47,445 nucleotides of DNA from Desulfoarculaceae bacterium (GCA_019429465.1 JAHYIV010000023.1:1-47445), one strand, 5' to 3'; positions 1 through 7,656 are shown, counted from the stretch's first letter. The notes: generated by a model not told the origin, from the sequence alone. Translations and numbers: made by a program.

Positions 1-126
1 CGCGGCTTATTGTTCTATAGGCTCATGCAACACGCCATGCAGGTTGATCCCGCTCCTCTGCCTACACTAAAGGGCGCAGTCGTCGACTTTCTCGACGAGC
101 AGCCACAAGATGTAGGGGGCACTTGA
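1..126 (+). CDS. C-terminal tail of a gene cut by the window edge, function unknown
   Basis: Frame 1 is open from the first base to a TGA at 124-126, giving 41 residues (starts RGLLFYRLMQ, ends QDVGGT). There is no start codon inside the window, so only the 3' end of a longer gene could be present. I do not recognise a domain. The short, Leu/Asp-rich tail could belong to a transposase or another accessory gene, but this is a guess. It is followed by 276 bp of AT-rich non-coding DNA. Confidence 0.35.
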   Translation, partial: RGLLFYRLMQHAMQVDPAPLPTLKGAVVDFLDEQPQDVGGT

Positions 127-402
127 GTAAAGTGCATACCCTATTTAATTTTTTCTGAAGAAAGATCTATTTTTTCTTGATTCGTACTCTCGATTCAATT
201 ATGCTCTTTTTCGTATGAAAGCGTTACCGCTTGATTGTAACGGAGTGTAGAAGGTTAATAGTAAAAAAAGATTACTAAAAATGGTCTTTTTTCTTTTGAC
301 AATTCAATTTGCTTCTATTAAACCATTATCAAGCATGGGGAGAAGGGGGAATGATAGTATCTGCCCCTGTAATATTAAAAAAGATTATTCCAGGAGGGTT
401 TC
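127..402. other. AT-rich intergenic region upstream of hup
   Basis: This 276-bp stretch is much more AT-rich than the flanking genes and contains no convincing ORF. A TTGACA hexamer at 296-301 could be a -35 box, but no well-spaced -10 box is clear. The strong ribosome binding site (CCAGGAGGG) just before position 403 belongs to hup. The promoter for hup is presumably here. Confidence 0.4.
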
Positions 403-675
403 ATGAACAAGAAGGAATTGGTTGAAAGTATTGCCAGCGCGGCCGACATAAGTAAGGCATCAGCAGAGAAAGCGTTGAATGGCACTCTTGCCGCTATTGC
501 CGAGGCTTTGAAGCAAGATGACAAAGTGACACTTGTAGGTTTCGGAACTTTTTCCGTTTCCAAACGTGAAGCACGTACCGGCAGGAATCCTCAATCTGGA
601 AAAACCATTAAGATTCCAGCCAAAAATGTTGCCAAATTCAAAGCTGGTTCCAAACTTTCCGAGGCTATAAATTAA
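403..675 (+). CDS. hup: DNA-binding protein HU
   Basis: The protein has 90 residues, the usual HU length. HU is a small nucleoid protein that acts as a dimer, bending DNA and binding it without much sequence preference. The N-terminal half (MNKKELVESIA) is the helical dimerisation part. The signature VGFGTFSV...R.GRNPQSGK (residues about 46-67) and the arm-to-C-terminus segment PAKNVAKFKAGSKLSEAIN are textbook HU/IHF. HU rather than IHF is favoured by the arm sequence. The start follows CCAGGAGGGTTTC. The gene is monocistronic: an AT-rich leader lies before it and a strong intrinsic terminator (809-843) after it. Confidence 0.97.
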   Translation: MNKKELVESIASAADISKASAEKALNGTLAAIAEALKQDDKVTLVGFGTFSVSKREARTGRNPQSGKTIKIPAKNVAKFKAGSKLSEAIN

Positions 676-808
676 TTTTTTTTATATCAATACATGTAGC
701 TCATTATCATTATTTATTAATAACCGTTGCTCATGAACCTATCCAATATCAAGGGTTGACGTTTTCCATAATGACGATTTGACCGTTTGACGAGATAAGT
801 TAGAGTTG

Positions 809-843
809 AAAGCCGTACAGTAATTTACTGTACGGCTTTTTTT
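809..843 (+). terminator. Rho-independent terminator downstream of hup
   Basis: A perfect stem (AAGCCGTACAGTAA paired with TTACTGTACGGCTT, tiny loop) is followed directly by seven to eight T residues. It closes the hup transcription unit on the + strand, about 135 bp after the hup stop codon. Confidence 0.88.
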
Positions 844-858
844 ATCAGAGCTTTTTTA

Positions 859-915
859 GTGCCTTACAGATTATTTTCTTGTTTTTTTTTCAAGAAAATA
901 ATCTGCGAAAGGCAC
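859..915. repeat. Imperfect inverted repeat just upstream of cbiD
   Basis: The left arm (GTGCCTTACAGATTATT... from 859) pairs with a right arm ending in GAAAGGCAC at 915. A T-tract lies in the loop, and a 16-bp block is perfectly complementary. It sits 22 bp before the cbiD start. It could be an attenuator, a second hup terminator or a repeat remnant. I see no B12-box consensus that would make it a cobalamin riboswitch. Confidence 0.6.
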
Positions 916-937
916 TTATCCCGTTCATCGGGGTTAG

Positions 938-2311
938 ATGAAAAAATTACGTTCAGGATACACTACCGGGGCCTGTGCAGCTGCCGCGGCCAAGGCTGCC
1001 ACTCTTATGCTGACCAGTGGATTGAGTCAGGATCAGGTGACCATCCCCTTTCCAGATGGAACACGGGTCTCTTTTAAGCTCTGCGCCTGCCGATGGTCTG
1101 ACCCAGCCCACACGACAGCCTTTGCCGCCGTGATCAAAGATGCTGGCGATGACCCGGATGTGACCAACAGGGCAAGAATCGAGGCGGAAGTCAGATTTGG
1201 TCGCCCTTTATCCATCCCTGGAGCGGTCGACACTGGGCCATCCCTTGCCTGTGCTCACCACGATGAAAGTCAAGGTGGGCAGATCACTATTGTCGGTGGC
1301 AAGGGTGTTGGCACCGTGACCAAACCAGGACTGGCTATTCCGGTTGGCGAACCGGCAATTAATCCGGTCCCGAGAAAAATGATCAGGGAGGCAGTGGCTG
1401 AGGCCCTTTCCCTGCCTGCCAACAGTGTTGACCGGCCCTTGGTTGTAAACGCTCCCGCCCGTCGCTCTTCCTCCACACCTGGTTTGAGCGGCACGGAGGC
1501 ATTCATGCCCTCCGTCAGTGGCTCCCGAGGTATTAGACCATCCCTGGTGGTCACTATTTCAATCCCTGACGGGGAGGAATTGGCAACCAAAACCCTGAAC
1601 CATCGTCTGGGGATCATTGGCGGACTTTCTATTCTGGGAACAACCGGAATCGTCAGGCCCGTCTCGGCTGAGGCTTGGACTGCCACCATCAGCACCTCAA
1701 TGGATGTCGCTCGGGCCGCCGGAGTGACGTCAATCGTTCTCTCCACCGGCAGGACTTCAGAGGTTGCGGTGCAGAAACGACTCCTGCTTCCCGAAGAGGC
1801 CTGTGTGATGATGGGAGATTACCTCCATTTTTCACTGGATGATGCCGGTAAACATGGCTTTGCCGCCATCCATCTGGCGGCCATGTGGGCCAAGGTCTTG
1901 AAGGCAGCCATGCGAATTCCCCAGACCCATGTCCGTCATGGCGCCCTCGAAGTCGATCAGGCCATCTCTTTCCTGGCAACTTTAGGGGCTGCGCCGAGTG
2001 TTCTGAACGGACTGACCGGATCAAATACCGCCCGTGAGATCTATGAACGGCTGATCACCATGGAGGCCCATACCTGTATCAGAAAGGTCTGCGGCGCTGC
2101 CCGCGATTATTGTCAGGAGGTGTCCGGTCTGCCGGTCACAGTCTATCTCGTGACCGCAGGCCAAGGACGACCCAGTGTCGCATGTGTCATAGACGGCACA
2201 GAAGCGACCGCAGGCCAGGGACGGCCCAGTGTCGCGAAAGCCATTGACGGTACAGAAGCGACCAGATCCCGACAGATTGTCGAATCAGGGCAAAGGAACC
2301 TGCCAGGATGA
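938..2311 (+). CDS. cbiD: Cobalt-precorrin-5B C1-methyltransferase CbiD, carrying four inserted 18-residue repeats
   Basis: CbiD methylates C1 of the corrin ring in the oxygen-independent cobalamin pathway, in the cytoplasm. The N-terminus LRSGYTTGACAAAAAKAA is the CbiD hallmark. Residues DDPDVTN, GKGVGTVTKPGL and the segment ISIPDGEE...LNHRLGIIGGLSILGTTGIV are also family signatures. At 457 residues it is about 70-80 longer than usual CbiD. The excess matches four copies of a 54-nt repeat, codon-aligned at residues 88-105, 175-192, 407-424 and 425-442, the last two in tandem in the C-terminal tail. First gene of the operon; its TGA overlaps the ATG of cbiET (ATGA at 2308-2311). Whether the enzyme still works is not visible, but the frame and core motifs are intact. 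Confidence 0.95.
   Translation: MKKLRSGYTTGACAAAAAKAATLMLTSGLSQDQVTIPFPDGTRVSFKLCACRWSDPAHTTAFAAVIKDAGDDPDVTNRARIEAEVRFGRPLSIPGAVDTGPSLACAHHDESQGGQITIVGGKGVGTVTKPGLAIPVGEPAINPVPRKMIREAVAEALSLPANSVDRPLVVNAPARRSSSTPGLSGTEAFMPSVSGSRGIRPSLVVTISIPDGEELATKTLNHRLGIIGGLSILGTTGIVRPVSAEAWTATISTSMDVARAAGVTSIVLSTGRTSEVAVQKRLLLPEEACVMMGDYLHFSLDDAGKHGFAAIHLAAMWAKVLKAAMRIPQTHVRHGALEVDQAISFLATLGAAPSVLNGLTGSNTAREIYERLITMEAHTCIRKVCGAARDYCQEVSGLPVTVYLVTAGQGRPSVACVIDGTEATAGQGRPSVAKAIDGTEATRSRQIVESGQRNLPG
1199..1252 (-). repeat. 54-nt in-frame repeat, copy 1 (inside cbiD)
   Basis: Exactly 54 nt. Read on the - strand it matches the family pattern: near-GCAGGCC start, AGTGTCG in the middle, GGGCGACC end. In cbiD it is read on the opposite strand to the family orientation and encodes residues 88-105 (GRPLSIPGAVDTGPSLAC), aligned to codon boundaries. 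Confidence 0.85.
1460..1513 (-). repeat. 54-nt in-frame repeat, copy 2 (inside cbiD)
   Basis: A more diverged copy of the same length and orientation as copy 1. It keeps the GAGGAAGAGCGAC end on the - strand and encodes cbiD residues 175-192 (RRSSSTPGLSGTEAFMPS), in the same reading frame relative to the repeat as copy 1 and as the pepN copy. Confidence 0.75.
2156..2209 (+). repeat. 54-nt in-frame repeat, copy 3 (cbiD tail, tandem unit 1)
   Basis: The copy begins GCAGGCCAAGGACG, has AGTGTCGC at positions 19-26 and ends GAAGCGACC. It encodes AGQGRPSVACVIDGTEAT in cbiD. It is immediately followed, with no gap, by copy 4. Confidence 0.9.
2210..2263 (+). repeat. 54-nt in-frame repeat, copy 4 (cbiD tail, tandem unit 2)
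   Basis: Head-to-tail neighbour of copy 3, differing mainly in the centre. It encodes AGQGRPSVAKAIDGTEAT. The exact abutment defines the unit length as 54 nt. Confidence 0.92.
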
Positions 2312-3669
2312 AACAGACCATGGTCCATCTTGTCGGTGTGGAAAGCTCCGATCCGTTTTCTGATAAAACCATTTCCCTTATAAGGAATGCCGTGGCTGTG
2401 GTTCTCTCCAGACGACACCGAGCCAGAATTGACTCAATTCTGGATGCTCTGCCAGCACTATCCATTATTCCCATTACCCCGGTACAGGTGGCACTCGCTC
2501 AGGCAGCCCTACAATTGAAGCGCGGCGACGTAGTGGTTCTGGCCACAGGTGACCCTCTCTTTTTCGGGATTGGCCGCACCCTGCTCCATTTTTTTGATCC
2601 TGACCGCATCTTGATCTATCCTGCACTGTCGTCCATGCAAATAGCTTTTTCCAGGTTCAAGATCCCCTGGGATGATGCCAGATTCCTCTCTCTGCATGGC
2701 CGTGAGATAAACAATCTTGCGTCCTCCCTCCTGACCCATGACAAGGTCTTCCTCTTTACCGATCAGAGGAACAGTCCTGACCTGATTGCCCAATCCTTAC
2801 TGACAGAATGCGGCCAGGAGATCAATTCCCTCTCCATGGTCCATGTGGCAGAAAACCTGGGAATGGAAGATGAACAATTGCTCTCCGGCACCCTCGCCGA
2901 GATAGCGGAACAGACCTTTGGCCCTCTCACGGTAATGATCCTGATAAAGACGCAGCGATCACTGGCAGAACCCTGTTTTGGCCTCTCAGAAGATGAAATT
3001 ATTCACAGTCGCGGTCTGATCACCAAAAATGAGGTGCGGGCCGCAAGCCTGCATGGTCTTCGGCTGCCGCGTCAGGGGGTGCTCTGGGACCTGGGCGCTG
3101 GATCAGGATCTATCGGCCTGGAAGCAGCACGTCTTTTCCCGGGGCTTCAGGTCTTTGCCGTGGAACGGCAAGATGAACAGGTGGAGAATATTCAAAAAAA
3201 CCGCAAACAGTTCCTGGCCTGGAATCTCCAGATAGTTCATGGCAGCGCACCGGAAGCTCTGGCAGGACTGCCTGCTCCGGATCGGGTCTTTATCGGCGGC
3301 AACGGTGGCCAGCTCCAAGCCATTATTGAACAGGCGGCAGCGAGACTGTCCCCTGGGGGCAGGATTGTGGTCAATGCGGTTCTTGAAAAAACGGCGCAGG
3401 ATGCGCCAAGATTCCTCCATGAAAATGGCCTAAAAGTAAGCCTCAGCGAGATCCAAGTCGTCCGGCGCTGCTATCCGCAGGCCATGGACGGCCCTGTGTC
3501 GCAGGGGCCATGGACGGATCAAGAGAGACCAGAAAAGGACAGTCAGACCATGTACCCTATTACCATTATTATCGGCCAGAAGGCGAAGATCATCGACGCT
3601 TCAGTGCCCCTCGAGCCATGGACTGCGAAAGAGCGACAAAAGAATGGACAGGAGAAATCAGATGAATGA
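2308..3669 (+). CDS. cbiET: Fused precorrin-6Y C5,15-methyltransferase / C12 decarboxylase (CbiE-CbiT, CobL type)
   Basis: The enzyme methylates C5 and C15 and decarboxylates the C12 acetate side chain during corrin synthesis. Residues about 1-205 are a CbiE-type tetrapyrrole methylase domain (GDVVVLATGDPLFFGIGRTL is its signature). Residues about 225-425 are CbiT, with the SAM-binding motif DLGAGSGSIGLEAARL and the later FIGGNGG motif. At 453 residues it is longer than typical CobL (about 400). Two 54-nt repeat copies sit in the C-terminal part, at about residues 391-408 (MDGPVSQGPWTDQERP) and 427-444 (SVPLEPWTAKER). Between them lies the native last strand YPITIIIGQK, so the first copy interrupts the CbiT C-terminus and the second extends it. 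Overlaps cbiD by 4 bp and cobM by 8 bp. Confidence 0.94.
   Translation: MKQTMVHLVGVESSDPFSDKTISLIRNAVAVVLSRRHRARIDSILDALPALSIIPITPVQVALAQAALQLKRGDVVVLATGDPLFFGIGRTLLHFFDPDRILIYPALSSMQIAFSRFKIPWDDARFLSLHGREINNLASSLLTHDKVFLFTDQRNSPDLIAQSLLTECGQEINSLSMVHVAENLGMEDEQLLSGTLAEIAEQTFGPLTVMILIKTQRSLAEPCFGLSEDEIIHSRGLITKNEVRAASLHGLRLPRQGVLWDLGAGSGSIGLEAARLFPGLQVFAVERQDEQVENIQKNRKQFLAWNLQIVHGSAPEALAGLPAPDRVFIGGNGGQLQAIIEQAAARLSPGGRIVVNAVLEKTAQDAPRFLHENGLKVSLSEIQVVRRCYPQAMDGPVSQGPWTDQERPEKDSQTMYPITIIIGQKAKIIDASVPLEPWTAKERQKNGQEKSDE
3477..3530 (+). repeat. 54-nt in-frame repeat, copy 5 (inside cbiET)
   Basis: A well-preserved copy (begins GCAGGCCATGGACGGCCC, ends AGAGAGACC). It is read in the second forward frame of the repeat, giving QAMDGPVSQGPWTDQERP, a different peptide from the cbiD copies. 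Confidence 0.9.
3585..3638 (+). repeat. 54-nt repeat, copy 6, diverged (C-terminus of cbiET)
   Basis: The 3' half is clear (CAGTGCCCCTCGAGCCATGGAC then AAAGAGCGACA); the 5' half is weak. Counting back 54 nt from the GCGACA end aligns CAGTG with the family position. Translated in the same frame as copy 5 (SVPLEPWTAKER). Confidence 0.65.
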
Positions 3670-4438
3670 GTCTTATCGGCAACCGGTTGCCTTTGTCGGA
3701 GCAGGACCGGGGGATGTGGAACTGATAACCGTCAAGGGCAGACGACTGCTGGATGCCGCCGATTGCATCGTCTATGCCGGCAGCCTGGTCAATCCGGCAA
3801 TCCTGGCCGGATGCAGGGCCGAAATCCATGATTCCGCCGGGATGAATCTGGATGAGATCATTGAGACCATGGCCACCGCCTGGCACAATGGCCAATCCGT
3901 GGTTCGCCTGCACACCGGTGACCCCTCGATCTTTGGAGCCATTAAAGAGCAGATGCAGAGACTGGACGCCCTCGGCATCCCCTCTCTTGTGGTGCCGGGC
4001 GTCAGTTCCGCCTTTGGCGCTGCTGCCGTCTTGAAGGCGGAACTGACCCTGCCGGAGATCGCCCAGACGGTCATTATTACCCGTCAGGAGGGCAGGACGC
4101 CGGTACCCGATCTTGAAAAATTACGACTTCTGGCCGCGCATCAGACCACCATGCTCATTTTTCTTTCCGTATCGATGATTGAGACCGTGGTCCTGGAATT
4201 GCTGGCTGGCGGCTATCCCCAAGATACCCCGGTGGCCGTGGTGGAAAAGGCGACCTGGGACAACGAGCGGATCGTCAGGGGCACGCTTGCCGATATCGCC
4301 GCCAAAATCCGCGAGGCCGGCATCTGCAAGACTGCGATCATCTGCGTGGGACGGGTCTTTGCTGATCTGCCGCTTGCGGCCGTATCCAAACTCTATGACA
4401 AGGAGTTCAGCCATGGCAGTCGCGAAGCCAAAGGGTAA
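3662..4438 (+). CDS. cobM: Precorrin-4 / cobalt-precorrin-4 C11-methyltransferase
   Basis: This SAM-dependent enzyme methylates C11 of the corrin intermediate (CobM/CbiF). The tetrapyrrole methylase core is clear: VAFVGAGPGDVELITVKGRRLL at the N-terminus, YAGSLVNP, VVRLHTGDPSIFGAIKEQ near residue 85, and the VPGVSSAFGAAAVL segment. The start at 3662 is chosen because AGGAGA lies about 7 nt upstream and the preceding ORF extension falls in repeat-derived sequence. This gives 258 residues, normal for the family. The start overlaps the cbiET stop (ATGAATGA) and the gene overlaps cobO by 26 bp, so translational coupling along the operon is likely. Confidence 0.95.
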   Translation: MNESYRQPVAFVGAGPGDVELITVKGRRLLDAADCIVYAGSLVNPAILAGCRAEIHDSAGMNLDEIIETMATAWHNGQSVVRLHTGDPSIFGAIKEQMQRLDALGIPSLVVPGVSSAFGAAAVLKAELTLPEIAQTVIITRQEGRTPVPDLEKLRLLAAHQTTMLIFLSVSMIETVVLELLAGGYPQDTPVAVVEKATWDNERIVRGTLADIAAKIREAGICKTAIICVGRVFADLPLAAVSKLYDKEFSHGSREAKG

Positions 4439-4964
4439 GGAATCCACCAAGGGCCTGATTGTCGTCTTCACCGGCAACGGCAAAGGCAAGACCACGGCAG
4501 CGCTGGGGCTGGCCTTCCGGGCACTGGGACACGAACATCGGGTCTGTATCATCCAGTTCATCAAGGGAAGCTGGCAGTACGGCGAGCTTGAGGCTGCCAA
4601 AATATTCAAGCCCCTGCTTGACTTCCATGTGATGGGCCGGGGGTTTACCTGGAAGTCCGATGATCTGGAAAAAGACAAGGCCGCAGCCAGGGAGGCCTGG
4701 GAATTCGCCGCCCAGACCATCCGGGAAAACAGGCATGAGCTCGTTATTCTCGATGAGCTCACCTATCTGCCCCATTACCAGATCATTGACGAAGAGGAAA
4801 TCCTGGCCGTTCTCCGGGACAAGCCGGCTGCCATGCATATAGCCATCACCGGTCGCTATGCATCCGAAGCCCTGATTGAACTCGCTGATCTGGTCACCGA
4901 GATGCGGGAGATCAAGCATCCCTTCCACAATGGGGTCAAGGCGCAGAGAGGGATGGAGTTCTGA
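4413..4964 (+). CDS. cobO: Corrinoid adenosyltransferase (CobO/BtuR type)
   Basis: The enzyme transfers the adenosyl group of ATP to cob(I)alamin or cob(I)yrinate a,c-diamide. The P-loop GNGKGKTTAALGLAFRALG (about residues 20-38), VCIIQFIKG, the ELVILDELTY motif and the C-terminal ITGRYA...LADLVTEM...KHPF...AQRGMEF are characteristic of CobO. The start at 4413 (ATGGCAGTC) follows AAGGAG by about 7 nt and overlaps the end of cobM. The resulting 183 residues fit the family (about 180-200). The longer upstream open frame is a shadow of cobM. Last gene of the overlapping cobalamin operon. Confidence 0.95.
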   Translation: MAVAKPKGKESTKGLIVVFTGNGKGKTTAALGLAFRALGHEHRVCIIQFIKGSWQYGELEAAKIFKPLLDFHVMGRGFTWKSDDLEKDKAAAREAWEFAAQTIRENRHELVILDELTYLPHYQIIDEEEILAVLRDKPAAMHIAITGRYASEALIELADLVTEMREIKHPFHNGVKAQRGMEF

Positions 4965-5097
4965 AAAGATTACAGACAAGACAGCAACCACCGTCCCGAT
5001 ATTGACACCTGAGCTGCACAGAAGTAAGGTACATGTTTTCTTCAGCCTGTTTTACCGATAATATACTCATTTTCTTGCATGCCAGGGAGAGACGAAC

Positions 5098-5679
5098 ATG
5101 GAATCATTTGAGACATTACTTGAGATATCAACCAAGATTCATGGTCATATCTGCGCCGGTCAGGTGATCGGGGTGCGTATGTCCATGATCGGCCTGGAGG
5201 CAATCGGCATTCAAGACCCCAAGGGACTGGATCGGAAGAAGCTCTACGTCCTGGTCGAGATCGATCGCTGCGCCACCGACGCCATCCAGTCCGTCACCGG
5301 ATGCAGCCTGGGAAAGAGATCCATGCGCTGGGTTGATTACGGGATCATGGCCGCCACCTTTGTCAACCTTGACACGGGCCGCGCGGTGCGGATTGTGGCT
5401 CGTGAAGAGTCCCGGGAACTCTCGAAAAAATATTGCCCGGAAATCGACAACAAATACGCGCGGCAACTGGACGCCTACCGGATCATGCCCCAGGAGGAGC
5501 TCTTCACCGTGGACGAGGTAACAGTTGCCATCCCCGAGGAGGACATGCCGGGACGCCCCCTGAAACGAATCCAGTGCCAGTCCTGCGGGGACTGGGTCCA
5601 GGATTGCCGCGATGTCGAACAGGATGGCAAGCTGCTGTGCCGGGGCTGTGCCCATGGAAAATATTATACCAAAAAATGA
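5098..5679 (+). CDS. FmdE-family protein with C-terminal zinc ribbon
   Basis: The 193-residue protein matches the FmdE family, named after a subunit-like protein of molybdenum formylmethanofuran dehydrogenase and widespread in sulfate reducers. The N-terminal part has the hallmark KIHGHICAGQVIGVRMSMIGLEA (Cys and His as likely metal ligands), followed by VEIDRCATDAIQSVTGCSLGKRS. The C-terminus has a CxxC...CxxC zinc ribbon (CQSCGDWV and LCRGCAHG). Its biochemical role is not established; involvement with metal or molybdopterin enzymes is inference from the family name. It follows cobO after a 133-bp gap, so it may have its own promoter. The start is preceded by GGGAGAG. Confidence 0.88.
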   Translation: MESFETLLEISTKIHGHICAGQVIGVRMSMIGLEAIGIQDPKGLDRKKLYVLVEIDRCATDAIQSVTGCSLGKRSMRWVDYGIMAATFVNLDTGRAVRIVAREESRELSKKYCPEIDNKYARQLDAYRIMPQEELFTVDEVTVAIPEEDMPGRPLKRIQCQSCGDWVQDCRDVEQDGKLLCRGCAHGKYYTKK

Positions 5680-5720
5680 ATCAGGAACGATAAATCCGAC
5701 ATTCATCAATAATGTAGTGC

Positions 5721-5758
5721 CGTAATTCATAATTCGTAATTCCTAATTCGTAATTCAC
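5721..5758. repeat. AATTCGTAATTC-type tandem repeat before hisHF
   Basis: Three to four near-copies of TAATTCxTAATTC lie directly against the hisHF start codon, leaving no recognisable Shine-Dalgarno. The same motif family recurs at 12572-12664. Confidence 0.75.
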
Positions 5759-5759
5759 A

Positions 5760-7352
5760 ATGATAACACTTCTTGACTACGGCGCCGGCAATGTCCGCAG
5801 CGTCAGAAATGCCATTACCCGCTTGGGCCATACTGTACGCGATGTGCAAGGCCCAGAGGATATCCTCTCCGCCGAAAAGCTGATCTTTCCAGGTGTCGGC
5901 AGCTTCGGTTCGGTGATGCAGCGTCTGCACAGTGATGGGATGGTGGAGCCCCTGATTGAACGGATCCGCCTCAACAAGCCCTTTCTTGGTATCTGTGTAG
6001 CCCTGCAGACCCTGTTTGCAGGCAGCGAAGAATCTCCAGGCGTGGCTGGTCTCTCCATCCTGCCCGGTCAGGTCAAACGATTCACAACCCGCAGTCTCTC
6101 TGTGCCCCAGATCGGCTGGAACGGGATTGTTCTCCATAAAGAATCTCCCATCCTCAAAGACTATCATGATGAAAAACTCTATTTTGTCCACTCCTACCGG
6201 GCGTCAATAGCTGACGTGGGGCCGGACTGGCTGCTGGCCACCACCGATTACGGCGAATCCTTTGTCAGCGGCGTGGAAAAAGGCAACGTCACCGCCTTTC
6301 AATTCCATCCCGAGAAAAGCGGCGAGGCCGGACTGGGTATCCTCAAGAATTATCTCGATTCCCAGGGTCGTGAAACCATTACCGTGCGCCAGGCGCTACC
6401 GACCCAGGATAAAAAAACACATATTGCCAAACGGATTATTGCCTGCCTGGACGTGCGCACCAACGATCAGGGCGATCTGGTGGTGACCAAGGGTGATCAG
6501 TACGATGTGCGCACCGATGGCGAGGTGCGCAATCTGGGGAAACCGGTTGAACTCGCCCGCCGCTATTACGAAGAGGGCGCGGATGAGATCACCTTTCTCA
6601 ACATCACTGGTTTCCGGGACTTCCCCATGCAGGATCAACCCATGCTCGAGGTCCTGCAGCGCACCTCGGAGAACGTCTTTGTGCCGCTGACCATCGGCGG
6701 CGGCATCCGGGAGTTTACCGATTCAGAGGGCAGACACTATTCCGCGCTCGATGTGGCAGCCGAATATTTTCGCTCCGGGGCGGACAAGATCTCCATCGGC
6801 AGTGACGCGGTCTATGCGGTGGAAGATTATCTGCAGACAGGCAAGAAGAGCGGCAAGAGCGCCATTGAACAGATCTCCATGGTCTATGGCGCCCAGGCCG
6901 TGGTGATCTCCGTTGATCCCCGGCGGGTCTATATCCATGGTCCGGAAGAGACCACCCATAATACCATTCAGACCGCAACCCCGGGACCGCATGGCGAGAA
7001 CTATTGCTGGTATCAGTGTACCGTCAAGGGCGGCCGGGAAGGACGCGATATCGATGCCCTGCAACTGGCCCAGACCTGTGAACTGCTGGGGGCAGGTGAA
7101 ATCCTGCTCAACTGTATTGACCGTGATGGAACCAACAGCGGTTTTGATCATGAACTGATCAGGCAGGTGCGAGGCGCGGTCTCCATTCCGGTGATCGCCT
7201 CATCAGGGGCCGGGTCGGCCCAGCATTTTGTTGATGTCTTTAAGGAAACCGATGTGGAGGCGGCGCTCGCCGCCGGCATATTTCACCGCCGCGAAGTCCC
7301 GGTCAGTGAGGTAAAAGAGGTCATGCGCAGGAACAATATCGAGACCCGCTGA
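5760..7352 (+). CDS. hisHF: Bifunctional imidazole glycerol phosphate synthase, HisH-HisF fusion (plant/yeast HIS7 type)
   Basis: The enzyme makes imidazole glycerol phosphate and AICAR from PRFAR and glutamine-derived ammonia in histidine synthesis. Residues about 1-205 are the HisH glutaminase (start LLDYGAGNVRSVRNA, nucleophile Cys in LGICVALQTLF, His/Glu in FQFHPEKSG). Residues about 225-530 are the HisF cyclase (catalytic Asp in IIACLDV and in VVISVDPRRV; NCIDRDGTNSGFD; IASSGAGS). The cyclase carries the long insertions known from plant and fungal fused enzymes (SENVFVPLTIGGGIREF, AAEYFRSGADKISIGSDAV, WYQCTVKGGREGRDI). Most bacteria use two separate, shorter subunits. No other his gene is nearby. 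The start has no clear ribosome binding site and abuts a TAATTC repeat. Confidence 0.95.
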   Translation: MITLLDYGAGNVRSVRNAITRLGHTVRDVQGPEDILSAEKLIFPGVGSFGSVMQRLHSDGMVEPLIERIRLNKPFLGICVALQTLFAGSEESPGVAGLSILPGQVKRFTTRSLSVPQIGWNGIVLHKESPILKDYHDEKLYFVHSYRASIADVGPDWLLATTDYGESFVSGVEKGNVTAFQFHPEKSGEAGLGILKNYLDSQGRETITVRQALPTQDKKTHIAKRIIACLDVRTNDQGDLVVTKGDQYDVRTDGEVRNLGKPVELARRYYEEGADEITFLNITGFRDFPMQDQPMLEVLQRTSENVFVPLTIGGGIREFTDSEGRHYSALDVAAEYFRSGADKISIGSDAVYAVEDYLQTGKKSGKSAIEQISMVYGAQAVVISVDPRRVYIHGPEETTHNTIQTATPGPHGENYCWYQCTVKGGREGRDIDALQLAQTCELLGAGEILLNCIDRDGTNSGFDHELIRQVRGAVSIPVIASSGAGSAQHFVDVFKETDVEAALAAGIFHRREVPVSEVKEVMRRNNIETR

Positions 7353-7577
7353 CAAGATCAAGAGGCCCTCAAGAATGACGACAACGAAGCTCATTAACTA
7401 ACCGTCATTACAGATAATTCATATCAGCATCCATTACTGGCAACCACCCGGTTACGACCCTGCTCCTTGGCTTGATACAGGGCCTGATCGGCACGCGCCA
7501 CCAGCTTGTTGGCAGTATCCACATCCCCAGAAAACAAATACCCGGCAACCCCTATACTAACAGTAACAGAGATGGCG

Positions 7578-7631
7578 GGACGCTCTTTTTCCATCCATGG
7601 AGCGAGCGGCACTTGGGCGTCCATGCCCTGC
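7578..7631 (-). repeat. 54-nt in-frame repeat, copy 7 (inside the GGDEF gene)
   Basis: On the - strand it begins GCAGGGCATGGACG, has GTGCCGCTCGCTCCATGG in the middle and ends AAGAGCGTCC. It is read in the same orientation and frame as the cbiET copies, giving QGMDAQVPLAPWMEKERP. Confidence 0.9.
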
Positions 7632-7656
7632 GGCCGCTCTTTTTCCGGATCCGGCC
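7632..7656 (-). repeat. Partial 54-nt repeat, tandem to copy 7
   Basis: The 3' half of a second unit (GGAAAAAGAGCGGCC end on the - strand) abuts copy 7 head-to-tail. It encodes about DPEKERP, echoing the MEKERP of copy 7. Confidence 0.6.

Noticed and set aside
296..324. Sigma-70 promoter for hup
   Set aside because: TTGACA is present, but no -10 box stands at 16-18 bp, so it was not listed as a feature.
4179..4412. Upstream extension of cobO
   Set aside because: It overlaps cobM in another frame; the CobO family start and ribosome site are at 4413.
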